Assembly (NCBI RefSeq): GCF_029964055.1
Contig: NZ_CP124836.1
Location: 930,001 to 994,000 of the forward strand
Source of the DNA: Arthrobacter sp. EM1
Lineage (GTDB): Bacteria; Actinomycetota; Actinomycetes; Actinomycetales; Micrococcaceae
Direction of reading: 5' to 3'
Length of the DNA: 64,000 bases
Position numbers and translations under genes: made by a program. The notes beneath the pieces were generated by a model, which was given only the letters and a program-made list of their open reading frames with translations, had not been told where the DNA came from and made no database searches. Of the stretch, positions 26,354 through 34,741 are shown piece by piece. Positions within the stretch are counted from its first letter, which is position 1. Every line of letters starts with the position of its first letter.

Positions 26354-27550
26354 GTGAAGGATACAAAGAAGTTCCTAATGGCCACCGTTTTGGCCGCCGG
26401 GCTGGCCCTCAGCGCCTGCGCGCCCACTGCCGGCACCGCAGCGCCGGCCGAATCGGGCAGCAGCCAGTCGGCCGAACCCGTCAACGTTGGCATTATCTAC
26501 TCCAAAACCGGACCGCTCGCAGCCTATGGCGCCACCTACTATGAGGGCCTCCAAGCCGGCATCGACTACGCGACTGGCGGGACCGGAACGGTCAACGGCG
26601 CCAAGATCAACCTCAGCTACGCCGACGACGGCGGCGATCCGGACAAAGCCGTCACGGCGGCCAAAGACCTGATCGGCAAGGGCTACAAGATCATCGGCGG
26701 CACGGTCTCCTCGGGAATTGCGTTGAAACTGGCCGAGCAGGCGCAGCAGAACAAAGTCCTCTACATCGCCGGCCCCGCCGCCACGGATGCCCTCCAAGGC
26801 GTTAACAAATACACCTTCCGGTCCGGCCGGCAAAGTCTGCAGGATGTGGCCACAGCCGGCTCGTTCATCGATACCAAGGGCAAAAAGGTTGTGGTTTTCG
26901 CGCAGGACAACGCCTTCGGACAGGGCAACGTCGCCGCTGTCAAGGCCGTCCTCGGGGCCAAGGGGGCCACAGTGGAGCCGGTCCTTGTTCCGGAAGGCCA
27001 GGAGCTCACGCCGTTCGCTCGCCAGATCATCGATGCGAAGCCTGACATGGTCTTTGTTGCCTGGGCCGGGGCTACCTCCGGCACCATGTGGCAGACACTG
27101 AGCCAGCAGGGCGCATTCGACGCCGCACCGATCGTCACCGGCCTCGGCGACGCAGCGACCTTCGGCGCCTACGGCGAGGCGACCAGTAAAATCAGCTTCC
27201 TGAACCACTACTTCCCGGGGGCCGCGGGTACCGTCGTGGAGAAGAAGATGATCGCCGCCGTCGAAAAGGCGGGCCAAAAGGCCGACCTCTTCACCCCGGA
27301 CGGCTTTGTTGCCGGCCAGATGATCGCCCAGGCCGTCAAGGAAGGCGGCGCCGACACCGACGCCATGGTTAAGGCGCTCGAAGGATTCAGTTTCGACGGG
27401 CCCAAGGGCAAGGAAACCGTCCGGGCTTCAGACCACGCACTGATCCAGGACATGTACCAGGTCAAGCTCGTCCAGGCGGGCGGTTCCTGGGCTCCTGAGC
27501 TGATCAAGGTCGTCCCGGGCGACACGGTCGCCCCGCCGGAAAAGAAGTAG
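26354..27550 (+). CDS. Branched-chain-type ABC substrate-binding lipoprotein
   Basis: A 398-residue type I periplasmic-binding fold protein of the LivK group. A signal peptide ends in the lipobox LSAC (Cys22, lipid attachment). Two lobes follow, VNVGIIYSKTGPLAAYGATYYEGLQAG and GKKVVVFAQDNAFGQGN..GATVEPVLVPEGQELTPFARQI. Members bind branched-chain amino acids, aromatic acids, amides or short-chain acids. The company of a CoA ligase and a hydrolase favours a carboxylic acid or its ester over an amino acid. A GTG start follows AACGAAAGGC. First gene of the operon. Confidence 0.88.
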   Translation: MKDTKKFLMATVLAAGLALSACAPTAGTAAPAESGSSQSAEPVNVGIIYSKTGPLAAYGATYYEGLQAGIDYATGGTGTVNGAKINLSYADDGGDPDKAVTAAKDLIGKGYKIIGGTVSSGIALKLAEQAQQNKVLYIAGPAATDALQGVNKYTFRSGRQSLQDVATAGSFIDTKGKKVVVFAQDNAFGQGNVAAVKAVLGAKGATVEPVLVPEGQELTPFARQIIDAKPDMVFVAWAGATSGTMWQTLSQQGAFDAAPIVTGLGDAATFGAYGEATSKISFLNHYFPGAAGTVVEKKMIAAVEKAGQKADLFTPDGFVAGQMIAQAVKEGGADTDAMVKALEGFSFDGPKGKETVRASDHALIQDMYQVKLVQAGGSWAPELIKVVPGDTVAPPEKK

Positions 27551-27557
27551 TCCTTCG

Positions 27558-27592
27558 CGGCGCTGTGCAGCACGGTAACGCACAGCGCCGCA
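27558..27592 (+). terminator. Strong stem-loop between binding protein and ATPase genes
   Basis: A perfect 12-bp stem (GCGGCGCTGTGC with its complement) closes an 11-base loop, with no T tract. Such intra-operon hairpins often protect the binding-protein mRNA or partly stop transcription so that the binding protein is made in excess. Confidence 0.55.
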
Positions 27593-27641
27593 CTGCGCCG
27601 CCACCACCGTGGCCGGCCCCAGCACAAGACGAAGGATCCGA

Positions 27642-28411
27642 ATGAATTCCCCAGCCCTGCCCGCCTTGGCGGTCGACGGCCTCGGTCTGCAGATCGGCGG
27701 TGCGCGCATCCTCCAGGATGTGGGCTTCGCCATCGGCGCCGGCGAAATGGTCGGCGTGATCGGCCCCAACGGTGCCGGCAAGACCACGTTGTTCAACCTG
27801 ATTTCCGGTGTCATGCGGCCCACGGCGGGCAGCATCACGCTGAACGGCAGGGAGATAACGGCCGCGCCCATCCACCGTCGGGCCAGGCCAGGGCAGGTCT
27901 GGGGCGGACCTTCCAGACCTCGAACCTGTTCCCCCGTCTCAGCGTGCTGGAAAACGTCCGGCTCGCCGCGCAGGCGAAACTGGGAGGCAGTTTCAGCGTG
28001 CTGCGATTTCCCGCAGCGTCCGACGAAGCGACCCGGATTGCGCGCGGGACCATCGGGGAAGTCGGGCTCACGAGCCAGCTCATGACGGCGGCCGGCGATC
28101 TCTCGCACGGCGAGAAGCGCAAGGTGGAGATCGCCGTGCTGCTGGCAACGGATCCCGCCGTCGTCCTCCTGGACGAACCGATGGCCGGGGTGGCATCGGG
28201 GGACGTCCCGGCGCTCACGGCCATCATCCGGGGATTGCACCGGGACCGGGGATGCACGGTGATGATGGTGGAGCACCACATGGACGTGGTCCTGGGCCTG
28301 GTAGACCGGGTGGCGGTGATGCACCATGGCAGCTTGCTCGCCCTGGACAGTCCGGAGGCCGTGATGTCCGACGCGACAGTGCAAAGTGCCTATCTTGGAG
28401 AACCCGTATGA
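27642..28411 (+). pseudogene. livG: livG-type ABC ATPase broken by a 5-bp duplication
   Basis: The gene begins with ATG after GAAGGATCC and reads a normal LivG: GVIGPNGAGKTTLFNLISG (Walker A) and GREITAAPIHRRAR. At 27881-27890 the sequence GGCCA is present twice in tandem, which shifts the frame. Removing one copy restores RRARAGLGRTFQTSNLFPRL, continuing into the downstream frame with LSHGEKRKVEIAV and VVLLDEPMAGV (Walker B) and a normal end overlapping livF (ATGA). The ORFs on either side are otherwise intact, so the lesion is recent or a sequencing artefact. The importer would lack one ATPase. Confidence 0.85.
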
Positions 28412-29163
28412 GCACTGCAGCGGACCCCCGCCCGATTCTTAGCCTTCAGGGCCTCAGCGCCCACATCGCCGGGCAGCAGGTCGTGGAGGACGTCTCGTTC
28501 ATCGTCCCGGCCACCGGCATCACCGCCCTGCTGGGGCGCAACGGGGTGGGGAAAACCAGCACCATCAAGGCCATCATTGGCCTGATCGACAGAACCGGGG
28601 CCGTTGAGCTCGACGGTGTACGGATCGAGAAGGAACCAACGTTCAAGATTGTCCGCAGCGGGGTGGGCTACGTTCCCGAGGACCGCGAAGTCTTCGCCAA
28701 ACTCACCGTGGCAGAAAACCTCAGACTTGCCGAGCGGGACGCCGCACCCCGGCGCCAGCTCGTCGAGGAGCTCTTCCCGGACCTGTTGGCCCGGTCCGCG
28801 CAAATGGCAGGAACCCTCTCCGGCGGCCAGCAGCAAATGGTCTCACTGGCGCGCGCGCTGCTGAATACCAACAAGATCCTGCTGGTGGATGAACCCACCA
28901 AGGGCCTGGCTCCGAAAATTGTCTCGGAGGTTGCCGAGACGCTCGCCGAGGCCGCCAGGACCGTGCCCATCCTGCTGGTCGAGCAGAACCTGCACGTCGT
29001 CCGCCAACTCGCCGAGGGTGCCGTCGTCCTCTCCGGCGGCAGGGTGGTCCACACCGGCCGGGCCCTGGAATTCCTCGACGACGCCGAGCTAACCCAGCGC
29101 CTCCTGGGGGTCTCCGCTGAGGGCCCCGCGCGGGACCATACCGTGAGGGGGACCGCCCTGTGA
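28408..29163 (+). CDS. livF: LivF-type ABC transporter ATPase
   Basis: A 251-residue ATP-binding subunit. Walker A is GRNGVGKTS, the signature LSGGQQQM, Walker B ILLVDEP followed by TKGLAP, and the switch His region EQNLHVV is present. VGYVPEDREVF is typical of LivF. The ATG overlaps the livG stop and its own stop overlaps livH (GTGA). It should partner LivG under the LivH-LivM channel; with livG frameshifted, LivF might act as a homodimer, but that is speculation. Confidence 0.92.
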   Translation: MSTAADPRPILSLQGLSAHIAGQQVVEDVSFIVPATGITALLGRNGVGKTSTIKAIIGLIDRTGAVELDGVRIEKEPTFKIVRSGVGYVPEDREVFAKLTVAENLRLAERDAAPRRQLVEELFPDLLARSAQMAGTLSGGQQQMVSLARALLNTNKILLVDEPTKGLAPKIVSEVAETLAEAARTVPILLVEQNLHVVRQLAEGAVVLSGGRVVHTGRALEFLDDAELTQRLLGVSAEGPARDHTVRGTAL

Positions 29164-30035
29164 GTACCGTTGTCCTCTTGCTCTTCACCGGCCTGGGCCT
29201 GGGTGCCCTGTACTTCCTCGTGGCCGCCGGACTGTCTCTGATTTACGGGCTGATGGGAGTGCTCAACTTCGCGCACGGGGCCTTCCTTACCCTTGGAGCC
29301 TTCGCCGGCTGGGAAATCGCCCGGCGGACCGGCTCCGATAGCTGGGGAACATTCCTGCTTTCGCTCCTGGCCGGCGCGGCTGCCGCTGCCGCCTTCGCCG
29401 CTTTCACCGAGTTTGTCCTGATCCGCAGGCTCTACCAGCGGCACATCGAGCAGGTCCTCATTACGGTGGGCCTGTCCCTCGCGGCCGTCGCCCTCTTTGA
29501 CGGAATCTGGGGCACCGATCCGGTGTTCATCCAGGGACCTGCGTGGTTCAAGGAAACCACCGAGGTCCTCGGCGCCCGGGTACCCAACGATCGCTTTGTT
29601 TGCATCGTCGCCGCCGTCCTGGTGCTGCTGGCCATGGTGTTCTTCCTGAAAAACACCCGCTACGGCATGATCATCCGCGCCGGCGTCGAGAACCGTTCCA
29701 TGGTGACGGCCCTTGGCATCGATGTCCGGAAGGCCTTTACCCTCGTCTTTACGATCGGCGGAGCCGCGGCGGGACTCGGCGGGGTCCTGGCCTCGCACTA
29801 CTTTGGCTACGTCTCACCGATGCTGGGCGGCTCGCTGCTGATCTTCGCATTCATCGTCACAGTGATCGGCGGACTGGGTTCGCTGACCGGCGCAGCCATC
29901 GCTGCCGTCGCTGTCGCCGTACTGCAACAGTTCGCCAACTTTTATCTCGGCGGCACCGGCGACTTCGTTGTGGTGCTCGCCCTGGCGTTGGTCCTGCTGT
30001 TCCGTCCATCCGGCCTGCTCGGGAGAACCTCATGA
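29160..30035 (+). CDS. livH: LivH-type ABC permease
   Basis: A 291-residue integral membrane permease. It has the N-terminal SLIYGLMGVLNFAHGAF segment and the ATPase-contacting stretch KNTRYGMIIRAGVENRSMVTALGIDV, both hallmarks of LivH. About eight hydrophobic segments can be counted. Starts at a GTG overlapping livF and overlaps livM (ATGA). Confidence 0.92.
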   Translation: MSTVVLLLFTGLGLGALYFLVAAGLSLIYGLMGVLNFAHGAFLTLGAFAGWEIARRTGSDSWGTFLLSLLAGAAAAAAFAAFTEFVLIRRLYQRHIEQVLITVGLSLAAVALFDGIWGTDPVFIQGPAWFKETTEVLGARVPNDRFVCIVAAVLVLLAMVFFLKNTRYGMIIRAGVENRSMVTALGIDVRKAFTLVFTIGGAAAGLGGVLASHYFGYVSPMLGGSLLIFAFIVTVIGGLGSLTGAAIAAVAVAVLQQFANFYLGGTGDFVVVLALALVLLFRPSGLLGRTS

Positions 30036-31282
30036 CCACTGATACTGACGCCGCCGGCACCAACGCCGGAAACATCCAGAGCACTGGCAACAGCACCCGC
30101 GAGCACGCTGGCGGCGCCCTCCGGGCAACCCCCGGCGGCGGCCGGGGACTCCCAACCCGCCGAAGGATCGCCGGCCTGGCCGCCGGGGCCGCCGGGATCG
30201 TGTTCCTGTTCCTGCTGCCGCTGCTCAATCTGTCCCTGCCGGGAGTGTTGCCCGGGCCGACGTACACGCCCGGTTCCCTGCAGTTGCTCGCGATGTGTAT
30301 GTTGATGGCTGCCGCAGCCCTGACCTACCATTTGCTGCTCGGTGTCGCCGGACTGTTGTCCTTTGGCCATGCGTTGTATTTCGGGGCCGGCGTCTACGGC
30401 CTGGCGATCATCCTGCAAAACCTGGACATCCCGCTGGTGCCTGCAATGGGACTGACCCTGCTGATTGTCATTGTGTTGGCCCATGTGGTGGGCAGCATCA
30501 GCTTGCGGGTCAACGGCATCCCCTTCGCCATGGTCACGCTCGCGTTCGCCCAGGCCGGCTCGGTCATAGTAGGACGCAACCCGGACGGCACCACCGGCGG
30601 AGATGAAGGCCTGACGCTGCGCACCGACAACCTGCCGGACTTCCTTGTCGGAGTGGTCAATACACGCAACCTCTACTGGCTGGCCCTGGTGGTGCTGGTG
30701 GCTGTCTTCGTCGTGGTGACCTGGGTACAGTCCTCCCGCGCCGGGCACGTCGCCGCCGCAGTGCGCGAGAACGAGCTGCGCGTCCGCGTCCTGGGCCTGC
30801 AGCCGTACCTCGTCAAGCTGCTCATCTTTGTGGTCTCCGCCGTCCTGGTCAGCATCATCGGTATGGTGTTCCTGCTGCTCCAGAGCGGCGCCGTGCCGCG
30901 GGCCATGTCCGCGGACCTGACCATCACGTTGTTGGTGATGGTGGTCCTGGGCGGCGTCGGTTCACGCTGGGGTGCCGTGATCGGTGGAGTCTTCTACACC
31001 ATCCTGGACCAGCGCCTCACGACGCTGGCAAACTCCGATGCAATCAATGCCTTGCCGGACATCCTTCGGGTACCGCTGTCGGAACCCCTGTTCATCCTGG
31101 GCACCTTGTTTATCCTCGTGGTGCTGTTCCTGCCAGGCGGCTTGACGGGCACCGCACAGCGGCTGGCCGGCCGCCGCAACCCAAGCAGGGGGCCCGGCAA
31201 GGGAAATGAAGGTGCCGGGCCCCCCGGCACGGGCCGCCAACAGAGGGCGGCGTCCCGCGAGATCCTGGAGGAATCCGAATGA
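30032..31282 (+). CDS. livM: LivM-type ABC permease
   Basis: A 416-residue permease with a long polar N-terminal tail (about 45 residues, Thr/Asn/Gly-rich) and a basic C-terminal tail (about 40 residues). The core has YHLLLGVAGLLSFGHALYFGAGVYG, NGIPFAMVTLAFAQ and SRAGHVAAAVRENELRVRVLGL, the last being the ATPase-contacting loop of LivM. The ATG overlaps livH; its stop overlaps the ligase start (ATGA). Confidence 0.92.
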   Translation: MTTDTDAAGTNAGNIQSTGNSTREHAGGALRATPGGGRGLPTRRRIAGLAAGAAGIVFLFLLPLLNLSLPGVLPGPTYTPGSLQLLAMCMLMAAAALTYHLLLGVAGLLSFGHALYFGAGVYGLAIILQNLDIPLVPAMGLTLLIVIVLAHVVGSISLRVNGIPFAMVTLAFAQAGSVIVGRNPDGTTGGDEGLTLRTDNLPDFLVGVVNTRNLYWLALVVLVAVFVVVTWVQSSRAGHVAAAVRENELRVRVLGLQPYLVKLLIFVVSAVLVSIIGMVFLLLQSGAVPRAMSADLTITLLVMVVLGGVGSRWGAVIGGVFYTILDQRLTTLANSDAINALPDILRVPLSEPLFILGTLFILVVLFLPGGLTGTAQRLAGRRNPSRGPGKGNEGAGPPGTGRQQRAASREILEESE

Positions 31283-32895
31283 TACCCGTCGACGGGCTGC
31301 ACACCCTGGGCCGCTGGACCACTGACCGCAGCCTTTCCACCCCCCTGCGGATCGCCGTTGACGACCGCGGCTGCACGCTGAGCTACGGCGAACTGGAGCG
31401 TCGGGCTGCCGGACTCGCCGCTGCCTTGAAGGTCGCCGGCTACGTCACCGGGGACCGGGTCGCGACCCTGACGGGCAATAGCTCAGACCACGTTGTGGTG
31501 TTTTTCGCCTGCGCCAAGGCGGGCCTGGTCCTCGTCCCGCTGTCCTGGCGGCTCTCAGCCAGGGAGCTCGCCGCGCAGCTGGAGCTCGCCGAGCCGCAGC
31601 TGCTGCTTGTCGAGGACGAACTGGACTCCCTCGCCGCGGGGGCCTGCACCTTGTTGGCGCACCGGCCGCGGACCGCCGCGCTGGGCCCCGGCGGCATTGA
31701 AAAGTCGGTGCCACCACCGTCCCGGCCGCTGATTGTGTCCGGTCCGGGCGCCGGCGGGCCCGGGATCAACCGGGAAGTGCGCGACGACGATCCCCTCCTG
31801 ATGGTCTTCACGTCCGGAACCGAGGGCGCCAGCAAGGCCGCCGTGCTGACCCACGCCAACTGCTTCTGGACCAATCTGTCCCTGTCCCGAACGCTGGATC
31901 TTGGCAGCACCGACGTCGTGCTGGCCGTGCTGCCGCAGTTCCACGTGGGGGGCTGGAACATCCAGCCCCTGCTGGCCTGGTGGACGGGGGCAACCGTGGT
32001 TCTCGAACGCGGCTTCGAACCTGGCAGGGTCCTGCAGCTGATCACGGAGCGGCGCGTTACCATGCTCATGGGTGTCCCTACCCAGTACCTGATGCTCGCC
32101 GAGCATCCGGACTTCGCGTCCGCCGGGTTGGCCAGCCTCCGGCACGCCGTGGTGGGCGGGGCACCCATGCCGGCACCGCTGCTGCGGATCTGGCACCGCA
32201 GGGGAGTGGCCCTGAGCCAGGGCTACGGACTCACGGAAGCGTCACCGAATGTCCTTTGCCTTGCCAACGAGGACGCCGCCCGGATGGTGGGGTCATCGGG
32301 CAAACCGTACCCGCATGTCGCCGTCGCCGTGGCCGACCCGGTGACGGGGGACATCCTGGACGGCGCCGCCACCGGCGAACTCCTGGTGGGCGGCCCCGGG
32401 GTCTTTGCCGGCTACTTCCGCGACCCGGCCGCTACTGCGGCCGTCCTGGCCGGCGGCTGGCTTCGCACCGGTGACCTCGTGGAGCGCGACGCCGAGGGAT
32501 ACATCAAAGTCGTGGACCGGCTCAAGGACATCTACATTTCAGGGGGCGAAAACGTGGCCCCGGCTGAGGTCGAGGCGGTACTGCTGGACCATCCGGCAGT
32601 GGCGCAGGCCGCCGTCGTTGGCGTCGACGACGAGCGCTGGGGCGAAACCGGTGTGGCTTTTGTAGTGATCCGCCCCGGCCTTGCCACCGATGATCAGGAC
32701 CTCCTTGAGCACTGCGCTGCCCGGCTGGCCCACTTCAAAGTTCCGGCACGGATCGTCACTGTTGCCGCATTGCCCCGCACTGCCTTGAACAAGGTGCTGC
32801 GCGGCCGGCTGCGGCAGCAGCTGGGCGGGGACGGGCCGGCGGCACAACCGGACAACAGGGGCGCCTTCCTGCCCGCGGACGGGAGTCAACGATGA
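31279..32895 (+). CDS. AMP-forming acyl-CoA ligase
   Basis: A 538-residue adenylate-forming enzyme. The P-loop is FTSGTEGASKAAVLTH, followed by GYGLTEASPN, GWLRTGDLVERDAEG, and VDRLKDIYISGGENVAP; the catalytic C-terminal Lys is in PRTALNKVLRG. It activates a carboxylic acid to acyl-AMP and then to the CoA thioester. Placement directly after the importer indicates its substrate is the imported acid or a product of it. Chain length or aromatic preference cannot be deduced by eye. Overlaps both neighbours by four bases. Confidence 0.9.
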   Translation: MIPVDGLHTLGRWTTDRSLSTPLRIAVDDRGCTLSYGELERRAAGLAAALKVAGYVTGDRVATLTGNSSDHVVVFFACAKAGLVLVPLSWRLSARELAAQLELAEPQLLLVEDELDSLAAGACTLLAHRPRTAALGPGGIEKSVPPPSRPLIVSGPGAGGPGINREVRDDDPLLMVFTSGTEGASKAAVLTHANCFWTNLSLSRTLDLGSTDVVLAVLPQFHVGGWNIQPLLAWWTGATVVLERGFEPGRVLQLITERRVTMLMGVPTQYLMLAEHPDFASAGLASLRHAVVGGAPMPAPLLRIWHRRGVALSQGYGLTEASPNVLCLANEDAARMVGSSGKPYPHVAVAVADPVTGDILDGAATGELLVGGPGVFAGYFRDPAATAAVLAGGWLRTGDLVERDAEGYIKVVDRLKDIYISGGENVAPAEVEAVLLDHPAVAQAAVVGVDDERWGETGVAFVVIRPGLATDDQDLLEHCAARLAHFKVPARIVTVAALPRTALNKVLRGRLRQQLGGDGPAAQPDNRGAFLPADGSQR

Positions 32896-33569
32896 GCGCC
32901 GCGCCGCGCACCGCGAGGGGTACCCGCACCCGGGCCAAACTGCTGCAGGCTGCCGAAACGGTCTTCGCTTCGGTGGGCTACCACGAGGCCTCTATTGTAA
33001 AAATCACCGAGGAGGCAGGCGTCGGACTCGGCACGTTCTACCTCTACTTCGAGGGCAAACAAGCCATTTTCGATGAGGTCGTTGAGGACCTGAACCGGCG
33101 GGTACGGCACGCCATGGCGGAGGCCGCCGGATCCGCCGGCACCCGTCTCGCAGCCGAACGCGCCGGGTTCCGGGCCTTCTTCAAATTCACCGCAGAACAT
33201 CCCGCGCTGTACCGCATCATTCGGCAGGCCGAGTTCGTCTCGCCCGGGGCGCTGCGCCTGCACTACACCCGGATCGTCAATGGCTACATCGAAGGGCTTA
33301 AAGCCGCGCAGCTCAGCGGCGAAGTCCGGGACATGGACCCCACGGTCGCGGCGTGGGCCCTCATGGGCATCGGCGAACTTATCGGCATGCGCTGGGTGCT
33401 GTGGGACGAGGAAGGCACCGAGCCGGCGCACGGTGCCCGGCCTGATGTCCCGGAGGAAGTCTTTGAGCAAATGATGCAGTTCATCGAACGTGCCCTCGCA
33501 CCGACGCCGGGTCCAACTCCCGGCCCCGCCACCAAACCGATACAGGCTCCGGAAAGGACAGTCCCATGA
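32892..33569 (+). CDS. TetR-family transcriptional regulator
   Basis: A 225-residue regulator. The N-terminal helix-turn-helix region is ARGTRTRAKLLQAAETVFASVGYHEASIVKITEEAGVGLG, shown here in part: SIVKITEEAGVGLGTFYLYF. The C-terminal ligand domain is helical, followed by a Pro/Thr tail (APTPGPTPGP). Because the gene is translationally coupled within the transport and ligase operon, it probably senses the imported acid or its CoA ester and autoregulates through the palindrome at the operon promoter. Confidence 0.88.
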   Translation: MSAAPRTARGTRTRAKLLQAAETVFASVGYHEASIVKITEEAGVGLGTFYLYFEGKQAIFDEVVEDLNRRVRHAMAEAAGSAGTRLAAERAGFRAFFKFTAEHPALYRIIRQAEFVSPGALRLHYTRIVNGYIEGLKAAQLSGEVRDMDPTVAAWALMGIGELIGMRWVLWDEEGTEPAHGARPDVPEEVFEQMMQFIERALAPTPGPTPGPATKPIQAPERTVP

Positions 33570-34471
33570 ACGAGGCCACTGCTGACCCCGGCTACCGGAC
33601 CATCGAGGTTGAGGTCCGTGGCGGAACCCTGCACACCGCCCTCTGGGGACCCGCGGACGCTGCTGCCCCGACCATCCTGGCGGTGCACGGTGTTACGGCG
33701 TCCCACAAGGCCTGGCTGGCGTTGTCCCGGGCGCTGCCGGACGTCAGGATCATTGCCCCGGACCTGCGGGGCCGGGGCCGGAGCAACGGGCTGCCTGCTC
33801 CCTACGGGATGCCGTCCCACGCAGGGGACCTCGCGGCCGTGCTGACCGCACTCAGCACCGGGCCCGTGGTGGTTGTTGGCCATTCGATGGGAGGTTTCGC
33901 CGCCGTGGTGATGGCGAACCTGTTTCCGGCGCTGGTGCGGTCCCTGGTGCTGGTCGACGGCGGGCTGCCGCTCCAGGTGCCGGCGCAGCTCAGCGACGAA
34001 GAAATCGTCGCTGCGGTGCTGGGTCCGGCGGCCGAGCGCTTGAACGCAGCCTTCCCCAGCAAGGAGGCCTATCGCGGCTTTTGGCGGCAGCATCCGGCCT
34101 TCAGTGCGGACTGGAACCCGCTCGTGGAGGAATACGTCGATTACGACCTCACCGGCGAGGCACCGCAGCTCCGGCCGGCCACCCGGTACCAGGCGATGGC
34201 GGACGACACCGCCGAACTGCACCGGGGCGCTTCACTGCTAAAGGCCCTGGCTGAGCTCGCGGTCGAAACCATTGCGTTGCGGGCCCCGCGGGGGTTGCTC
34301 AATGAAGCCGGCGGCCTTTACGCGCCCGGCTACCTGAATACCTGGGCGGACAAGCTGCCTTCCCTGTCCGTCCGCGAAGTCCCCGACGTTAACCACTACA
34401 CGATTATTATGGGCGGGGCCGGCGCAGCCGCCGTCGCGGACACCGTGCGTTCGGCGCTGGCGGCTCCTTAG
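33566..34471 (+). CDS. Alpha/beta hydrolase
   Basis: A 301-residue hydrolase. The oxyanion region AVHGVTASHKAW, the APDLRGRGRS segment, the nucleophile elbow VGHSMGGF (Ser) and the C-terminal VNHYTI (His) form a complete set; the acid is probably the Asp in VLVDGG or a later Asp. It is the last gene of the operon (start overlaps the TetR stop). It could release an acid from an ester or lactone, or remove CoA-like groups; the substrate is unknown. Confidence 0.85.
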   Translation: MNEATADPGYRTIEVEVRGGTLHTALWGPADAAAPTILAVHGVTASHKAWLALSRALPDVRIIAPDLRGRGRSNGLPAPYGMPSHAGDLAAVLTALSTGPVVVVGHSMGGFAAVVMANLFPALVRSLVLVDGGLPLQVPAQLSDEEIVAAVLGPAAERLNAAFPSKEAYRGFWRQHPAFSADWNPLVEEYVDYDLTGEAPQLRPATRYQAMADDTAELHRGASLLKALAELAVETIALRAPRGLLNEAGGLYAPGYLNTWADKLPSLSVREVPDVNHYTIIMGGAGAAAVADTVRSALAAP

Positions 34472-34734
34472 CCGCCGGCGAAGGGCGGCAACACATCAAC
34501 GACGTCGTCCGGCTGCAGCACCACCGCACGGTTCCGCACCGCCACCTCGTTGCGCAGGAAGCTGCTTCGTGACAGTAAACGCGCCAGCGGCGGGGTCCCG
34601 GCCGGGGGTTCCGGGCGTTCGACGGCGAGGATCGCATCCAGCAACGCGGCGAGCGTGGCGTCCGCGGGCAGGTCGAAGAGTTCACTGTCGACGCCGGCGG
34701 CAGCGCGCGCGGCAGCGAAGTAACGTACATTCAC
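34468..34734 (-). CDS. moaD: MoaD/ThiS-family sulfur carrier
   Basis: An 88-residue ubiquitin-like protein, the small subunit of molybdopterin synthase. It starts MNVRYFAAARAAAGV and ends VVDVLPPFAGG; the C-terminal Gly-Gly is thiocarboxylated to donate sulfur. It lies next to moaA with seven bases between and overlaps the end of the hydrolase on the opposite strand. Confidence 0.9.
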   Translation of the reverse strand: MNVRYFAAARAAAGVDSELFDLPADATLAALLDAILAVERPEPPAGTPPLARLLSRSSFLRNEVAVRNRAVVLQPDDVVDVLPPFAGG

Positions 34735-34741
34735 AGGTGGT

